Below, one piece after another: positions 17,474 to 29,939 of a DNA stretch of 64,000 bases. The translations under genes were made by a program, and so were the position numbers. The DNA comes from Spongiibacter tropicus DSM 19543 (GTDB taxonomy: Bacteria; Pseudomonadota; Gammaproteobacteria; Pseudomonadales; Spongiibacteraceae). Every line of letters begins with the position of its first letter. Position 1 is the first letter of the stretch. The stretch covers positions 2,112,463-2,176,462 of the forward strand of contig NZ_ATUS01000001.1 in the NCBI RefSeq assembly GCF_000420325.1. The letters are read 5' to 3'. The notes beneath the pieces are model-generated. The model was not told the origin of the DNA, did no database searches, and worked only from the letters and a program-made list of their open reading frames with translations.

Positions 17474-17833
17474 GCGGTTCTCGTACGTCTGGTGTGGGCA
17501 AAGTCGCCCAGGCTATGTGTATTGAAACTGTCCGCCAATTACGGTCTTGGCAGAGGGAGGTTGTACTTTGCCGCTGGCAGGGCGGGTAGTTATCTTGCCC
17601 GTATCCGGTCGGCAATTCCCACTGTAAACAGCATGTTAGACTACAATGAAACCCATTGGACAACAATCTGCAAGCGGTGAATGTCCGTAAAAACACCGCC
17701 AAAATCCGCTTTTTCGTTTCATATTCCCACATATTGCTCTGCATAAAGCGGGCCAGTGGCTGTGACGACGAAGTTCCGGGGCGTACAATACCGCCAATAT
17801 GCCAACGTTTTTGTCAGTGAGTCATCGCCTTTC
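17474..17833. other. 360-base non-coding region between crc and pyrE
   Basis: This divergent gap should hold the promoters of crc (minus) and pyrE (plus). An open frame runs upstream of pyrE from 17756, but it has no family similarity. The best pyrE promoter candidate is GTGACG (17762) with TACAAT (17784), 16 bases apart. I see no hairpin with a T-run that would indicate the attenuator known in enteric pyrE. Confidence 0.4.
17762..17789 (+). promoter_or_regulatory. Candidate sigma-70 promoter of pyrE
   Basis: GTGACG and TACAAT are separated by 16 bases and lie about 45 bases before the pyrE ATG. The -35 matches TTGACA at four of six positions and the -10 matches TATAAT at five. Prediction by eye only. 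Confidence 0.3.
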
Positions 17834-18487
17834 ATGAGCATCAAACCGTATCAGCAGCAGTTTATTTCACAGGCCATCGACAGCAACGCGCTGTGTTTTG
17901 GCGAGTTTACGCTTAAATCTGGCCGCATCAGCCCCTATTTTTTCAACGCGGGGCGGTTCAGCAGCGGGGCATCACTGGCGGCGCTGGCGGCCTGTTACGC
18001 CGATGCGATCGTGGATTCGGGTGTCGAATTCGATCTGCTGTTCGGGCCGGCCTACAAAGGCATTCCACTTGCTGCGGCAACGGCCTGTGCGCTGGCGCAG
18101 CGCCACCAGCGCGACGTCCCCTTCGCTTACAACCGCAAAGAAGCCAAGGATCACGGCGAGGGTGGCACCATCGTGGGTGCGGAGCTGAAGGGCCGAGTAC
18201 TGATTATTGATGATGTGATCACGGCCGGTACCGCCATTCGCGAGGCCATCACCATGATTGAAGCGGCTGACGCAGACGTCGCGGCGGTAGCGATTGGCCT
18301 AGATCGCCAGGAGCGTGGACGAGGCGAGCTCTCGGCCATACAGGAGCTGGAACAGGAGCGCCAACTGCAGGTCATAAGCATTGTCGGTCTGGCGGATATC
18401 ATCGAGTATCTGCGCAGTGCCGCCAACGACCCGGCGCTGCTGAGCAGGGTCAGTGATTACCGGACCCAATACGGCGTTACACTGTAA
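17834..18487 (+). CDS. pyrE: Orotate phosphoribosyltransferase
   Basis: A 217-residue enzyme that joins orotate to PRPP in pyrimidine synthesis. [18 protein letters not shown] is the PRPP-binding loop, [19 protein letters not shown] the N-terminal orotate region, and [13 protein letters not shown] the flexible catalytic loop. The ATG at 17834 ([11 protein letters not shown]) is chosen because the upstream extension to 17756 has no similarity to the family and the length then matches E. coli PyrE (213). Confidence 0.95.
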   Translation: MSIKPYQQQFISQAIDSNALCFGEFTLKSGRISPYFFNAGRFSSGASLAALAACYADAIVDSGVEFDLLFGPAYKGIPLAAATACALAQRHQRDVPFAYNRKEAKDHGEGGTIVGAELKGRVLIIDDVITAGTAIREAITMIEAADADVAAVAIGLDRQERGRGELSAIQELEQERQLQVISIVGLADIIEYLRSAANDPALLSRVSDYRTQYGVTL

Positions 18488-18526
18488 GTTAAAAGGTAAG
18501 TAGGGCAGCAACGAGGGTAGGCAGAT

Positions 18527-19189
18527 TTGTTAAAGCGAGTCGCAGTATTGTTGGGCATTTCCCTGTCTGTTGGCGCTGTTTCAGCGCAGGCGGCGGAAAA
18601 ACTGTTCTACCGCTATGTGGATTCCAGCAATAAAGTGGTGATTCTCGATCGTCTTCCACCCGATGTGGTGCCGCGCGGCTACGATGTGATTCGTGCCGAC
18701 GGCAGTGTGGTGAAAAGCGTTGCCCCGCAGCTGACAGAAGAAGAGCGTGAAGCCCTTCGCCGAGAAAAGGCGGTGGCCCGCGCCCGGGCAGAGGCTGAGG
18801 AAAAGTTGCGGGCCTGGGACGAATCCCTGCTGCTGCGCTACAGCAATATCGATGATATTGAGCACGCCAAGCAGCGCGCGCTGACCGACATTCGGGTGCG
18901 CATCTCCATATTGAAAAGTAATCTTTCCACCGTGAAACAGCAGGTGCTGAACAATCAGGCCGAAGCCGCAGAGCTGGAACGCCGTGGTCAGGCGGTGCCT
19001 GCGGCGCTGAGTAAAACGCTGGCGGATTTACGTCACGAAGTCAGTACTACCGAGCAGCAGATCGGGCGGCGGCTGGTGGAGCTGGATGACGTCGATGCCG
19101 CCTATGAGCGGGATAAAGAGCGCTTCTCTCAGCTGGAAACGGTGCTGCGTCGCCGCAGCTATTCCCGGCAGTCAGAGCCGCGCGATTGA
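18527..19189 (+). CDS. DUF4124-type secreted coiled-coil protein
   Basis: A 220-residue protein opening with a TTG start (GAGGG ten bases before) and a signal peptide (LLGISLSVGAVSAQA). The segment KLFYRYVDSSNKVVILDRLPPD resembles the DUF4124 motif in which a short beta element reads Y-R-x-x-D-x-x-G. Residues 70 onwards are almost entirely charged helix, probably coiled coil (EEREALRREKAVARARAEAEEKL; TEQQIGRRLVELDDVDAAYERDKERF). Likely periplasmic, function unknown. It follows pyrE by 39 bases and converges on slmA. Confidence 0.7.
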   Translation: MLKRVAVLLGISLSVGAVSAQAAEKLFYRYVDSSNKVVILDRLPPDVVPRGYDVIRADGSVVKSVAPQLTEEEREALRREKAVARARAEAEEKLRAWDESLLLRYSNIDDIEHAKQRALTDIRVRISILKSNLSTVKQQVLNNQAEAAELERRGQAVPAALSKTLADLRHEVSTTEQQIGRRLVELDDVDAAYERDKERFSQLETVLRRRSYSRQSEPRD

Positions 19190-19193
19190 TGTC

Positions 19194-19778
19194 CTAGCGG
19201 AACAGCATGTCCTGTAACAGGGCCCACTGTTCTTCCCAGTCCTGCGTTGGCGCGCGCTTGAAATCACTGCGCACAAATTGCCCGATACGCCCTTCGGCAA
19301 ATGCCATGAGCAGATTCGCAGTGGCATTCGCGGTGGCGCGGGTACGTTTGCCTTCACGCAGTTCAGCCTCGCGAAGAATTTGTCGCAACTGCATTTCCAG
19401 ACGGTCGTAAAATTGTTGCACGCGGCCGCGTAGACGCTCGTGTTCTCCCGCCAGGGCATCGCCATTGAAAATGCGGGTAATGCCGGGGTTGCGCTCGGTG
19501 AAGGCCAGCAGCAGGTGTAGCAGCTTGGCGATGGCGTCGTCGGCTTGGTCGCTGTGCTCGACAATTTGGGCTACACGGCTGAATACCGCGTCTTCCACAA
19601 ATTCAATCAGGCCCTCAAACATCTTCGCTTTGCTGGGGAAATGGCGGTACAGCGCGGCTTCCGAGACACCTACTTCTGCCGCCAGTTTGGCCGTGGTGAT
19701 CCGGCTGCCGGGCTGTGTTTCCAGCATGGTAGCCAGCGCCTGCAGAATATCGTCGCGGCGCGAGGGACGCTTGTTCAT
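19194..19778 (-). CDS. slmA: Nucleoid occlusion factor SlmA
   Basis: A 194-residue TetR-fold protein. [14 protein letters not shown] and [34 protein letters not shown] form its DNA-binding domain, and the terminus [19 protein letters not shown] is specific for SlmA rather than for ligand-responsive TetR proteins. SlmA bound to chromosomal sites breaks FtsZ filaments and prevents division over the nucleoid. In enterics it sits beside dut and pyrE; here it is between argB and the DUF4124 gene, 9 bases downstream of argB on the same strand. Confidence 0.92.
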   Translation of the reverse strand: MNKRPSRRDDILQALATMLETQPGSRITTAKLAAEVGVSEAALYRHFPSKAKMFEGLIEFVEDAVFSRVAQIVEHSDQADDAIAKLLHLLLAFTERNPGITRIFNGDALAGEHERLRGRVQQFYDRLEMQLRQILREAELREGKRTRATANATANLLMAFAEGRIGQFVRSDFKRAPTQDWEEQWALLQDMLFR

Positions 19779-19787
19779 GAAAAATCC

Positions 19788-23230
<3,443 letters not shown>

Positions 23231-23311
23231 GATGGTGTTATCGGTAATCCCTGCCAGTTGGGCGTTGCATTATCATGGAAGGCCTTGAGGCGGCTGTCCA
23301 GAACGCGGCTC

Positions 23312-24517
23312 TCAGTCTGCCGGTTCTCTGTGCTGCTGGGCAATCAAGGCGATCAGTTGCCGGGCGAGCTGGCGCTTGCTCATCTGCTCGATGTGCTGCT
23401 CGGTATCGGCGCCGATCACGGTCACGCGGTTGTCGTCGGTATTGAAGCCGATGCGGCTGTCCGACACATCGTTGGCCACGATCAGATCCAGCTTTTTGCG
23501 TTGCAGCTTGTCCCGCGCATAGCTCACCACATCCTGTGTTTCTGCGGCAAAGCCCACCGTAAAGGGGCGTTTGGGATGGCTGGCAACGGCGCTGACGATG
23601 TCGGGGTTGCGTACCAGCTCAATGCGCATGGCGTCGTTGTGCTTCTTGATCTTCTGTTCTTCCACGTTCGCGGGCCGGTAGTCAGCCACCGCGGCGCAGG
23701 CGATGAAAATGTCACAGTTACCCATTTTTTCCAGGCTGGCGTCGTACATCTGCTGCGCGCTGATGACGTCGATACGGGTGACGCGCTCCGGGCAGGGAAG
23801 CTGTGTTGGGCCACTGATCAGCGTGACTTGCGCCCCTGCATCGGCGGCCGCTTCGGCCAGGGCATAGCCCATTTTTCCCGAGCTGTGGTTGCTGATGTAA
23901 CGCACCGGATCAATCGCTTCGCGCGTTGGCCCGGCGGTGATACACAATTTTACGCCGTCCAGCGCACGGCTTTGAAACAGCCCCGCCGCCAGTTCGGCCA
24001 GTTGCTCGGCTTCCAGCATCCGCCCCGGCCCGACATCGCCACAGGCTTGCTCGCCGGCCGCTGGTCCAAACAGCGCAATGCCGCGCTCGCGCAGAATCTC
24101 GACATTGGCCTGCGTGGCCGGGTCGCGCCACATACCCTGATTCATGGCCGGTGCCAGGGCAACGGGCGCCGGGGTGGCAAGACACAAGGTGGTCAGCAGG
24201 TCGTCGCCTCGACCGTTGGCTAGTCTCGCCATCAGATCGGCGCTGGCAGGGGCCACGAGAATCAGGTCGGCCCAGCGCGCCAGTTCGATATGCCCCATGC
24301 CCGCTTCAGCCTCCGGATCGAGCAGTGTGGTATGCACCGGATTGCCCGACAGTGCTTGCAGGGTCAGCGGAGTGATGAACTCCATGGCAGCGGCGGTCAT
24401 GACGACGCGCACGTCGGCGCCGTGGTCTTTCAGGCGGCGCACCAGCTCGGCACTTTTATAGGCGGCGATCCCGCCGCTGATGCCGAGGAGAATATGTCGG
24501 TTACTGAGCTGCTTCAT
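23312..24517 (-). CDS. coaBC: Bifunctional phosphopantothenoylcysteine decarboxylase/synthetase
   Basis: A 401-residue coenzyme A enzyme. The N-terminal flavin-dependent CoaC half shows [38 protein letters not shown] and the substrate loop with APAMNQGMW. The C-terminal CoaB half shows [32 protein letters not shown], the AAVADYRPA loop and the [18 protein letters not shown] clamp. It is divergent from radC, as in E. coli and Pseudomonas. dut, normally next downstream, is missing: only 81 bases separate it from algC. Confidence 0.95.
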   Translation of the reverse strand: MKQLSNRHILLGISGGIAAYKSAELVRRLKDHGADVRVVMTAAAMEFITPLTLQALSGNPVHTTLLDPEAEAGMGHIELARWADLILVAPASADLMARLANGRGDDLLTTLCLATPAPVALAPAMNQGMWRDPATQANVEILRERGIALFGPAAGEQACGDVGPGRMLEAEQLAELAAGLFQSRALDGVKLCITAGPTREAIDPVRYISNHSSGKMGYALAEAAADAGAQVTLISGPTQLPCPERVTRIDVISAQQMYDASLEKMGNCDIFIACAAVADYRPANVEEQKIKKHNDAMRIELVRNPDIVSAVASHPKRPFTVGFAAETQDVVSYARDKLQRKKLDLIVANDVSDSRIGFNTDDNRVTVIGADTEQHIEQMSKRQLARQLIALIAQQHREPAD

Positions 24518-24619
24518 GCCGGGGCTCGATATTGCAAATCAAGCAGCTATTATGAACGTTCAGGGCGGTGGGGACTACCGCCGCCTGCGATCTGCGTTTG
24601 CCACGCCAAGGAGGGTGAT

Positions 24620-25294
24620 GTGGCGATTAATCACTGGCCGGAGGCCGAGCGCCCCCGTGAGAAACTGCTGGCGCGCGGCGCCGAAGCCCTTTCCGACGCC
24701 GAACTGTTGGCGATATTTCTCCGTACCGGCGTGCGCGGCAAGTCGGCGGTGGACCTCGCCAGAGAGCTGTTGGCCGAGCACGGTGGATTGACGGCTCTGA
24801 TGGCGGCGTCCCAGTCTCAGTTCTGTGCCTCTAAGGGACTGGGCGATGCGAAATATGTGCAGCTGCAGGCGGTGATCGAAATGTCCCGCCGCTATCTGGG
24901 TGAGGCCCTGCGGCGCGATGCGGTGTTTGCCAGTGCCTCGGCCACCAAGCAGTTCCTTTGTGCCCAGCTGCGCGGCGAACATCGCGAAGTATTTGCCGCC
25001 CTCTACCTCGATAATCAGCACCGGCTGATTGCCTACGAACCTCTGTTTTACGGCACGATTGACGGGGCGGCCGTTTACCCGCGAGAGATTGCCCGACGTG
25101 CGCTGGAGCTGCACGCGGCTGCGCTGATCGTGGCGCATAATCATCCCAGCGGGGTGGCCGAACCCAGCGATGCCGATGTGCGAATTACGGCACGTATCCG
25201 CGAGGCCTTGTCGCTGTTGGACATGCGCCTGTTGGATCATTGCGTGGTGGCCGGACCGGAGGTGGTGTCGTTGGCGGAGCGCGGTTTGCTGTAA
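24620..25294 (+). CDS. radC: RadC family JAMM-domain protein
   Basis: A 224-residue protein with an N-terminal helix-hairpin-helix region ([13 protein letters not shown]) and a C-terminal JAMM/MPN metalloprotease-like domain with [15 protein letters not shown]. Its role is unsettled, the old assignment to DNA repair having been withdrawn. The GTG start at 24620 is strongly supported by AAGGAGG five bases before it and by the family N-terminus ([36 protein letters not shown]). The frame is open upstream only by chance. Confidence 0.93.
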   Translation: MAINHWPEAERPREKLLARGAEALSDAELLAIFLRTGVRGKSAVDLARELLAEHGGLTALMAASQSQFCASKGLGDAKYVQLQAVIEMSRRYLGEALRRDAVFASASATKQFLCAQLRGEHREVFAALYLDNQHRLIAYEPLFYGTIDGAAVYPREIARRALELHAAALIVAHNHPSGVAEPSDADVRITARIREALSLLDMRLLDHCVVAGPEVVSLAERGLL

Positions 25295-25326
25295 GCCGCC
25301 CCGCCATTTGCGGAAATGAAGAAGGC

Positions 25327-26442
25327 TTAGCTCAGGCTCATCATACTGCGCACGTCAAAGGGCTCGAACTCGTCGTCGCGCCCCTGCTCCAGCTTGGCGA
25401 CCCAGTTGGGGTCTTGCAGCAGGGCGCGGCCCACGGCAATCAGGTCGAACTCGCCATCGGCCACCCGCTTGGCAAGGTTTTCAAGACTTTGTTCCGCCGC
25501 CAGCTCTGACGATTTGCCCTGTGCCAGTGATTCTATGAAGTCGCTGGCCAGGCCGACAGAGCCGACGCTGATGCTGGGCTTGCCGGTGAGCTTTTTCGCC
25601 CAGCCAGCAAAATTCAGCGAAGATCCCTCGAACTCCGGCTCCCAGAAGCGGCGCTGAGAGCAGTGGAAGATATCGGCACCTGCGTCGCTCAGGGCGCCCA
25701 GCCAACACTGCATCTCTTCCGGTGTTTCCGCCAGCCGCGCCGTGTACTCCTGCTGCTTCCATTGGGAGAGGCGAATAATCAGCGTGAAGTCCTCACCCAC
25801 AGCGGCCCGGGCGGCCTTGAGGATTTCGACCGCAAAACGGCTGCGTTCGACCAGTGTCTTGCCGCCAAAGCGGTCGCTGCGTTCATTGGTGGCGGGCCAG
25901 AAAAACTCGTCGATCAGATAGCCATGGGCACCGTGAAATTCGGCGGCATCGCAGCCAATGGCTTTGGCATTGCGGGCGGCGTCGGCATAGGCGGCAATCG
26001 TATCGGCAATGTCGCTGTCACTCATCACCTTACCCCGAGGCTTGCCCGGCATGGCCAGTCCCGATGGACTTTCCAGTTGTTCATCCGGAATCACATCGCT
26101 GTCACCGGTCGTGTGCATTGACCCCACGTGCCAAAGCTGCGGGGCAAAGGCGCCCCCGGCAGCGTGAACGGCGTCGACGGCGCGTTTCCAGGCAGCCAGT
26201 TCCGCCTCGCCATGAAAGCGTGGCACCTTGTTGTCGTGCAGCGCGCCCGGACGATTGATGCCGGTGCCCTCGGAAATAATCAGGCCGACGCCGCCCTCGG
26301 CGCGGCGCTGGTAATAAGCGCACATGGCGTCAGACAGAATGCCGCCGGGGGAGTGGGAGCGCGTCATCGGGGCCATGGCAATGCGGTTGCGCACGATCAG
26401 TGATTTACAGGAAAACGCGTGGAACAGAGCTTCACGTGACAT
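25327..26442 (-). CDS. Old yellow enzyme family NADH:flavin oxidoreductase
   Basis: A 371-residue FMN-dependent TIM-barrel ene-reductase. RNRIAMAPMTRSHSPGG is the N-terminal FMN strand, QLWHVG carries the flavin-contacting residues, and HGAHGYLIDEFFWPATNERSDRFGG is the family signature. SVGSVGL and DLIAVGRALLQDPNW bind the FMN phosphate. It probably reduces activated alkenes of unsaturated carbonyl compounds. It converges on radC, and its start faces the rpmB promoter region. Confidence 0.88.
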   Translation of the reverse strand: MSREALFHAFSCKSLIVRNRIAMAPMTRSHSPGGILSDAMCAYYQRRAEGGVGLIISEGTGINRPGALHDNKVPRFHGEAELAAWKRAVDAVHAAGGAFAPQLWHVGSMHTTGDSDVIPDEQLESPSGLAMPGKPRGKVMSDSDIADTIAAYADAARNAKAIGCDAAEFHGAHGYLIDEFFWPATNERSDRFGGKTLVERSRFAVEILKAARAAVGEDFTLIIRLSQWKQQEYTARLAETPEEMQCWLGALSDAGADIFHCSQRRFWEPEFEGSSLNFAGWAKKLTGKPSISVGSVGLASDFIESLAQGKSSELAAEQSLENLAKRVADGEFDLIAVGRALLQDPNWVAKLEQGRDDEFEPFDVRSMMSLS

Positions 26443-26556
26443 GCTGGAAAGTCTCCTTGGGCGGCGATGTGCTGTGATTTATATCGCGCGCGATAAAAAT
26501 AGCAAGGCTACCAGAAGGGCTGCCGGATCGGAATGATGGAATTTTCGCCAGTTTCG

Positions 26557-26585
26557 TTGATTAGGGGGCGGGCTTCTGGTATAAA
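26557..26585 (+). promoter_or_regulatory. Sigma-70 promoter of rpmB-rpmG
   Basis: TTGATT and TATAAA stand exactly 17 bases apart, a strong vegetative promoter in a position expected for a ribosomal protein operon. Transcription would start about 26592, leaving a leader of near 150 bases before rpmB. Confidence 0.6.
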
Positions 26586-26591
26586 GTCGCG

Positions 26592-26738
26592 CTCTATTTG
26601 GGTCCGACCTCGGCCGAGTGTCGTGCAAGCCTGCTGCCGGCGCCGATTTTCGGTGCTGAGACCCAGAATTTTTAGGCGAAGTTTGCAGAATTCATCGGGC
26701 TTTTTTGCGTAAAAAGCCTCAAGAGGCGAAGGAAAACC
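26592..26738 (+). promoter_or_regulatory. Long, foldable 5' leader of rpmB
   Basis: No gene is visible in this part of the 296-base gap. An outer stem can pair TGGGTC (26599-26604) with GACCCA (26660-26665). Inside it a hairpin pairs GCGCCGA (26640-26646) with TCGGTGC (26650-26656), and CTCGGCCGAG is self-complementary. A separate hairpin GGCTTTTT/AAAAAGCC (26698-26718) stands just before the ribosome site AAGGAAAA. Such a leader could bind a ribosomal protein for feedback control; this is inference from pairing alone. Confidence 0.4.
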
Positions 26739-26975
26739 ATGTCCAGAGTATGTCAAGTTACTGGCAAGCGTCCGGTAACCGGAAACAATGTATCTCACGC
26801 AAAAAACCGCACCCGTCGTCGTTTTTTGCCGAACCTGCACAGCCACCGTTTCTGGGTTGAGGCAGAAAAACGTTTCGTAACCCTGCGCGTGTCTGCAAAG
26901 GGTATGCGTATCATCGACAAAAAGGGCATTGATGCTGTTCTGGCTGATCTGCGTGCCCGCGGCGAGAAATACTAA
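26739..26975 (+). CDS. rpmB: 50S ribosomal protein L28
   Basis: A 78-residue basic protein starting [64 protein letters not shown], diagnostic for L28. The zinc-binding cysteine pairs of some L28 proteins are absent, as in E. coli. rpmG follows after 11 bases. Confidence 0.97.
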   Translation: MSRVCQVTGKRPVTGNNVSHAKNRTRRRFLPNLHSHRFWVEAEKRFVTLRVSAKGMRIIDKKGIDAVLADLRARGEKY

Positions 26976-26986
26976 GGAGAACCGTC

Positions 26987-27157
26987 ATGGCGAAGAAAGG
27001 CGCTAGCGATAAAATCCGTCTGGTCTCCAGCGCGGGTACTGGTCACTTCTACACGACCACTAAAAACAAGCGTAACACCCCCGACAAGTTCGAATTCAAG
27101 AAATACGATCCGGTGGTTCGCAAGCACGTGATCTACAAAGAAGCCAAAATCAAGTAA
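26987..27157 (+). CDS. rpmG: 50S ribosomal protein L33
   Basis: A 56-residue protein: [18 protein letters not shown], then [22 protein letters not shown] and VIYKEAKIK. This is the zinc-free (C-minus) L33 type. A good ribosome site (AAGGAGA) lies in the short gap after rpmB. A strong terminator follows 20 bases after the stop. Confidence 0.97.
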   Translation: MAKKGASDKIRLVSSAGTGHFYTTTKNKRNTPDKFEFKKYDPVVRKHVIYKEAKIK

Positions 27158-27177
27158 GGCTGCTTTGCCCGATTGCG

Positions 27178-27205
27178 AAAAGCCGCGCTCGTCGCGGCTT
27201 TTTTT
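27178..27205 (+). terminator. Rho-independent terminator of rpmB-rpmG
   Basis: AAAAGCCGCG, a five-base loop and CGCGGCTTTT form a ten-pair stem running into a seven-T tract, a textbook intrinsic terminator right after rpmG. Confidence 0.88.
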
Positions 27206-27293
27206 ATGGCCGCGATTTCTGTTCCGGCCCGGTTTGGGAATTCATGGCAGAATAGCGGCTTTGCGAGACTGGCTGACAACACAGGGAGGCTGA

Positions 27294-29939
27294 ATGCGTC
27301 ACCTTCGCCTAGAGGCACTGCTGGCTTTGCCCGGCCACAGTGTGGTGCTGATGCCCAGCGATGCCAGCGCGCGCCAACTGCGGGACCGGATCGCCACCCA
27401 GCGCGGTGAGCACGATCAGGCCTTTCTGGAAACCATCACCGTAATGCCTCTCGGGCAATGGTTGGCCGAACTCTGGGATGCCAGTCTGCCCAGTCAGCAG
27501 GTGCTGCGTCCGATACAATTGCTGGCTATCGCACGGCGGATTATTGAAGGCAGCGAACTGTTTCCCGGTGATTGCCTCAACAGCCTCGCTATCGTCCGTC
27601 AGTTTGTCGATGCTTTTCAGCTTCACGCCGCTTACCAGCTCGGCAGTGACCGTGATGACTATTTGTTTTCCCCCGAATATTTGGCGTTCTTCCACTGGCG
27701 TGAGGCCATGCAACAGGCCCTTGATGAGCTGCATGCGCTGAGCAGTGAGCAACTACCGGCGGCGCTTTCCCAAGCGCTGAATCGAGGTGAACTGCAACTG
27801 CCGGATCAATTGATTCTGTCGCCTGCGCTCAGCCTGCCGCCGGCTGCCCGGCAGTTTGTCGATCAGTGCGTGGTCGAAGGTGTGCAGTCCTACAGGCTTG
27901 ATGATGAGCGCCCGATTGCCTCACCGCAGCTATGGGCTGCGACCCATGGCGATGACGAATGCGAAGCTATCGCCAACTGGTTGGCGGCTCAGCTTGCCCG
28001 TGAACCTCAAGCCAGCCTGGCGGTTCTGCTGCCGGATATGAACGCCTACCGGCCCCCCCTGGAGCGCGCCCTGCGCCGCCAGCTCTATCCGCAGTCACTC
28101 TACGTGGGCGCTGACGCGCTTGAAGAACCCTGGGTTTTTGAGGGCAGCGAAAGTCTTTATGCCTACCCGCTGATCCGCGCCGCCTGGGATGTCATTTCTC
28201 TGCGGCACACGGCGCTGCCGCTGGAACAGTTGAGCCGGGTGTTGCGCAGTCGCTTTGTTGCTGACTGGCCCGCCTTGCGTCAGCCCCGCGCGGAGTTTGA
28301 CCGCTTCTGCCGGGACCGTTTGGCAGCGCAGTGCAAGCTCGGGGAAATGCTGTCGTTGGCGCCATACTTCTCCGATGACGCGGGCGTGGGCGTGTTGCAG
28401 GCGCTGCAGGAGCAGCTTCAGGCGCTGCCGCCGCGGCAATTACCCTCGGCCTGGGTACGGCGCTTTGATCAGATGCTGTTGGCCGCAGGCTGGCCCAATG
28501 CGGATAGCGATGACCCGGTGGTAGCGGATTGCCGACGCGGCTTCAGTCAGGCGATGGACGTATTCCGCGCATTGGATCGCCAGCTTGGCGAGATTCCACA
28601 GGATGAAGCCCTGCGCTGGCTGCATCACATCCTTACCACCAAGCGCTTTGCGGTCAGCCGTCGCCAACCGCCGCCGGTGCGCATCATGAACTATGACGAC
28701 GCACTTGCCCTGCAATTTGACGGCATGTGGATCGCCGGTTTGGACGACGCTGCCTTGCCGCGTCGCGCCGAGCCGTCGGCATTTCTGCCCCAGCAACTCC
28801 AGCGAAATGCCGGGGTAGAAGGTTGTGAAGCCGGTTTGTGTTTGCAGCGCGACCGCCGCCTGCTGCAAGGCCTGCTGCGCAGCGCACCGCAGTTGCAGTG
28901 CAGCTATGCCGCCGAAGACCTCAGCGGTACCCCGAGATTGCCGTGCAGCCTGCTGCCCGAGTTGCCGCAGGCGGACGGTATTTCTCCTGCGGCGGTTTGC
29001 CAGCTGGCGGGAGACCTGTCGCTGCCAGAGGACGATAATGTGCGCCCGGTAGCCGCGGCGCAGCGCAGTCAGTTGCGTGGTGGCAGCGGTCTGTTCAAGG
29101 AATATGCCCAAAGTCCCTTCCTCGCCTTTTTGAAATACCGCTTGCGACTGAAGGAGTTTCCCCGGCCCGCAGAAGGGCTGGATCACCGCCTGCAGGGTAT
29201 TCTCGTTCACGACAGTCTGGAAAAGGTCTGGCAGCGGCTGGGTAACAAGGCGGCGCTGGATGCACTGGATTTTCCGCGTATTGAGGCGCTGGTGGGGCAG
29301 TGTGTCGACGAGGCGCTGCAACATTCAGAGATCAATCCCCAACGTTTTGGCGAATCCCTGCTGCGCCTGGAAAAAACGCGGGTCGTTGCGCTGATCAGCC
29401 ACTGGCTGGAGTACAAGGAAAAAGCGAGGCTGCAGGATTTTGAAATTGAGGCGCTGGAAACAGCGATGGATGCCCAGCTGATGGGGATTCCACTCAAGCT
29501 TCGGATTGACCGCATTGATCGGATTGGCGACAAGCGACTGGTCATTGATTACAAAACCGGCAGCATCGACGGCAAGGCGCTGAACAGTGATTCGTTAACT
29601 GAGCCGCAGTTGCCCATTTACGCGCTGACCGCCAACGATAAAGCGCCGGTCGATGGCGTGATGCTGGCGCAGTTGCGCAGTCCCGACGACCTTAAGGTGC
29701 ACCTGCGCAGCAACTGGGCCAACAGCGTGATTGCCAAGCGCGCCCATGACAATGATGTCGACAGCCCCGAGAAATGGCAGGCTGAACTGGGGGCTTGGGA
29801 GCGGGCGCTACAGGGCATGGCCGAGGGCATTCTGGCGGGCAATATTGCCCACGACTACAACACCCAGCTCGATCGCAGCTTCAGCGCTTACCTGCTGCCG
29901 CTGCTGCGTGATGCCGCTACCGCGGAGGATGAGGCATGA
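27294..29939 (+). CDS. AddB-like PD-(D/E)XK nuclease family DNA repair protein
   Basis: An 881-residue protein. The N-terminal 600 residues resemble the inactivated helicase-like part of AddB (LMPSDASARQLRDRI, SLAVLLPDMNAYRPPLERAL, IMNYDDALALQFDGMWIAGLDDAALPRRAEPSAFLPQQLQR). The C-terminal domain is a RecB-type nuclease with IDRIDRIGDKRLVIDYKTGS and the downstream QLPIYAL motif. The four cysteines that hold an iron-sulfur cluster in Bacillus AddB are not in place. It matches the 'probable DNA repair protein' family of about 900 residues that accompanies a UvrD-like helicase. Its stop overlaps that helicase's ATG. Confidence 0.8.
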   Translation: MRHLRLEALLALPGHSVVLMPSDASARQLRDRIATQRGEHDQAFLETITVMPLGQWLAELWDASLPSQQVLRPIQLLAIARRIIEGSELFPGDCLNSLAIVRQFVDAFQLHAAYQLGSDRDDYLFSPEYLAFFHWREAMQQALDELHALSSEQLPAALSQALNRGELQLPDQLILSPALSLPPAARQFVDQCVVEGVQSYRLDDERPIASPQLWAATHGDDECEAIANWLAAQLAREPQASLAVLLPDMNAYRPPLERALRRQLYPQSLYVGADALEEPWVFEGSESLYAYPLIRAAWDVISLRHTALPLEQLSRVLRSRFVADWPALRQPRAEFDRFCRDRLAAQCKLGEMLSLAPYFSDDAGVGVLQALQEQLQALPPRQLPSAWVRRFDQMLLAAGWPNADSDDPVVADCRRGFSQAMDVFRALDRQLGEIPQDEALRWLHHILTTKRFAVSRRQPPPVRIMNYDDALALQFDGMWIAGLDDAALPRRAEPSAFLPQQLQRNAGVEGCEAGLCLQRDRRLLQGLLRSAPQLQCSYAAEDLSGTPRLPCSLLPELPQADGISPAAVCQLAGDLSLPEDDNVRPVAAAQRSQLRGGSGLFKEYAQSPFLAFLKYRLRLKEFPRPAEGLDHRLQGILVHDSLEKVWQRLGNKAALDALDFPRIEALVGQCVDEALQHSEINPQRFGESLLRLEKTRVVALISHWLEYKEKARLQDFEIEALETAMDAQLMGIPLKLRIDRIDRIGDKRLVIDYKTGSIDGKALNSDSLTEPQLPIYALTANDKAPVDGVMLAQLRSPDDLKVHLRSNWANSVIAKRAHDNDVDSPEKWQAELGAWERALQGMAEGILAGNIAHDYNTQLDRSFSAYLLPLLRDAATAEDEA

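Noticed and set aside
17756-17833. N-terminal extension of PyrE by 26 residues
   Set aside because: The extra residues have no family similarity and would overlap the candidate promoter; the ATG at 17834 gives the normal length.
23258-24223. A 321-residue open frame on the plus strand
   Set aside because: It is antisense to coaBC, which is full length with all signatures.
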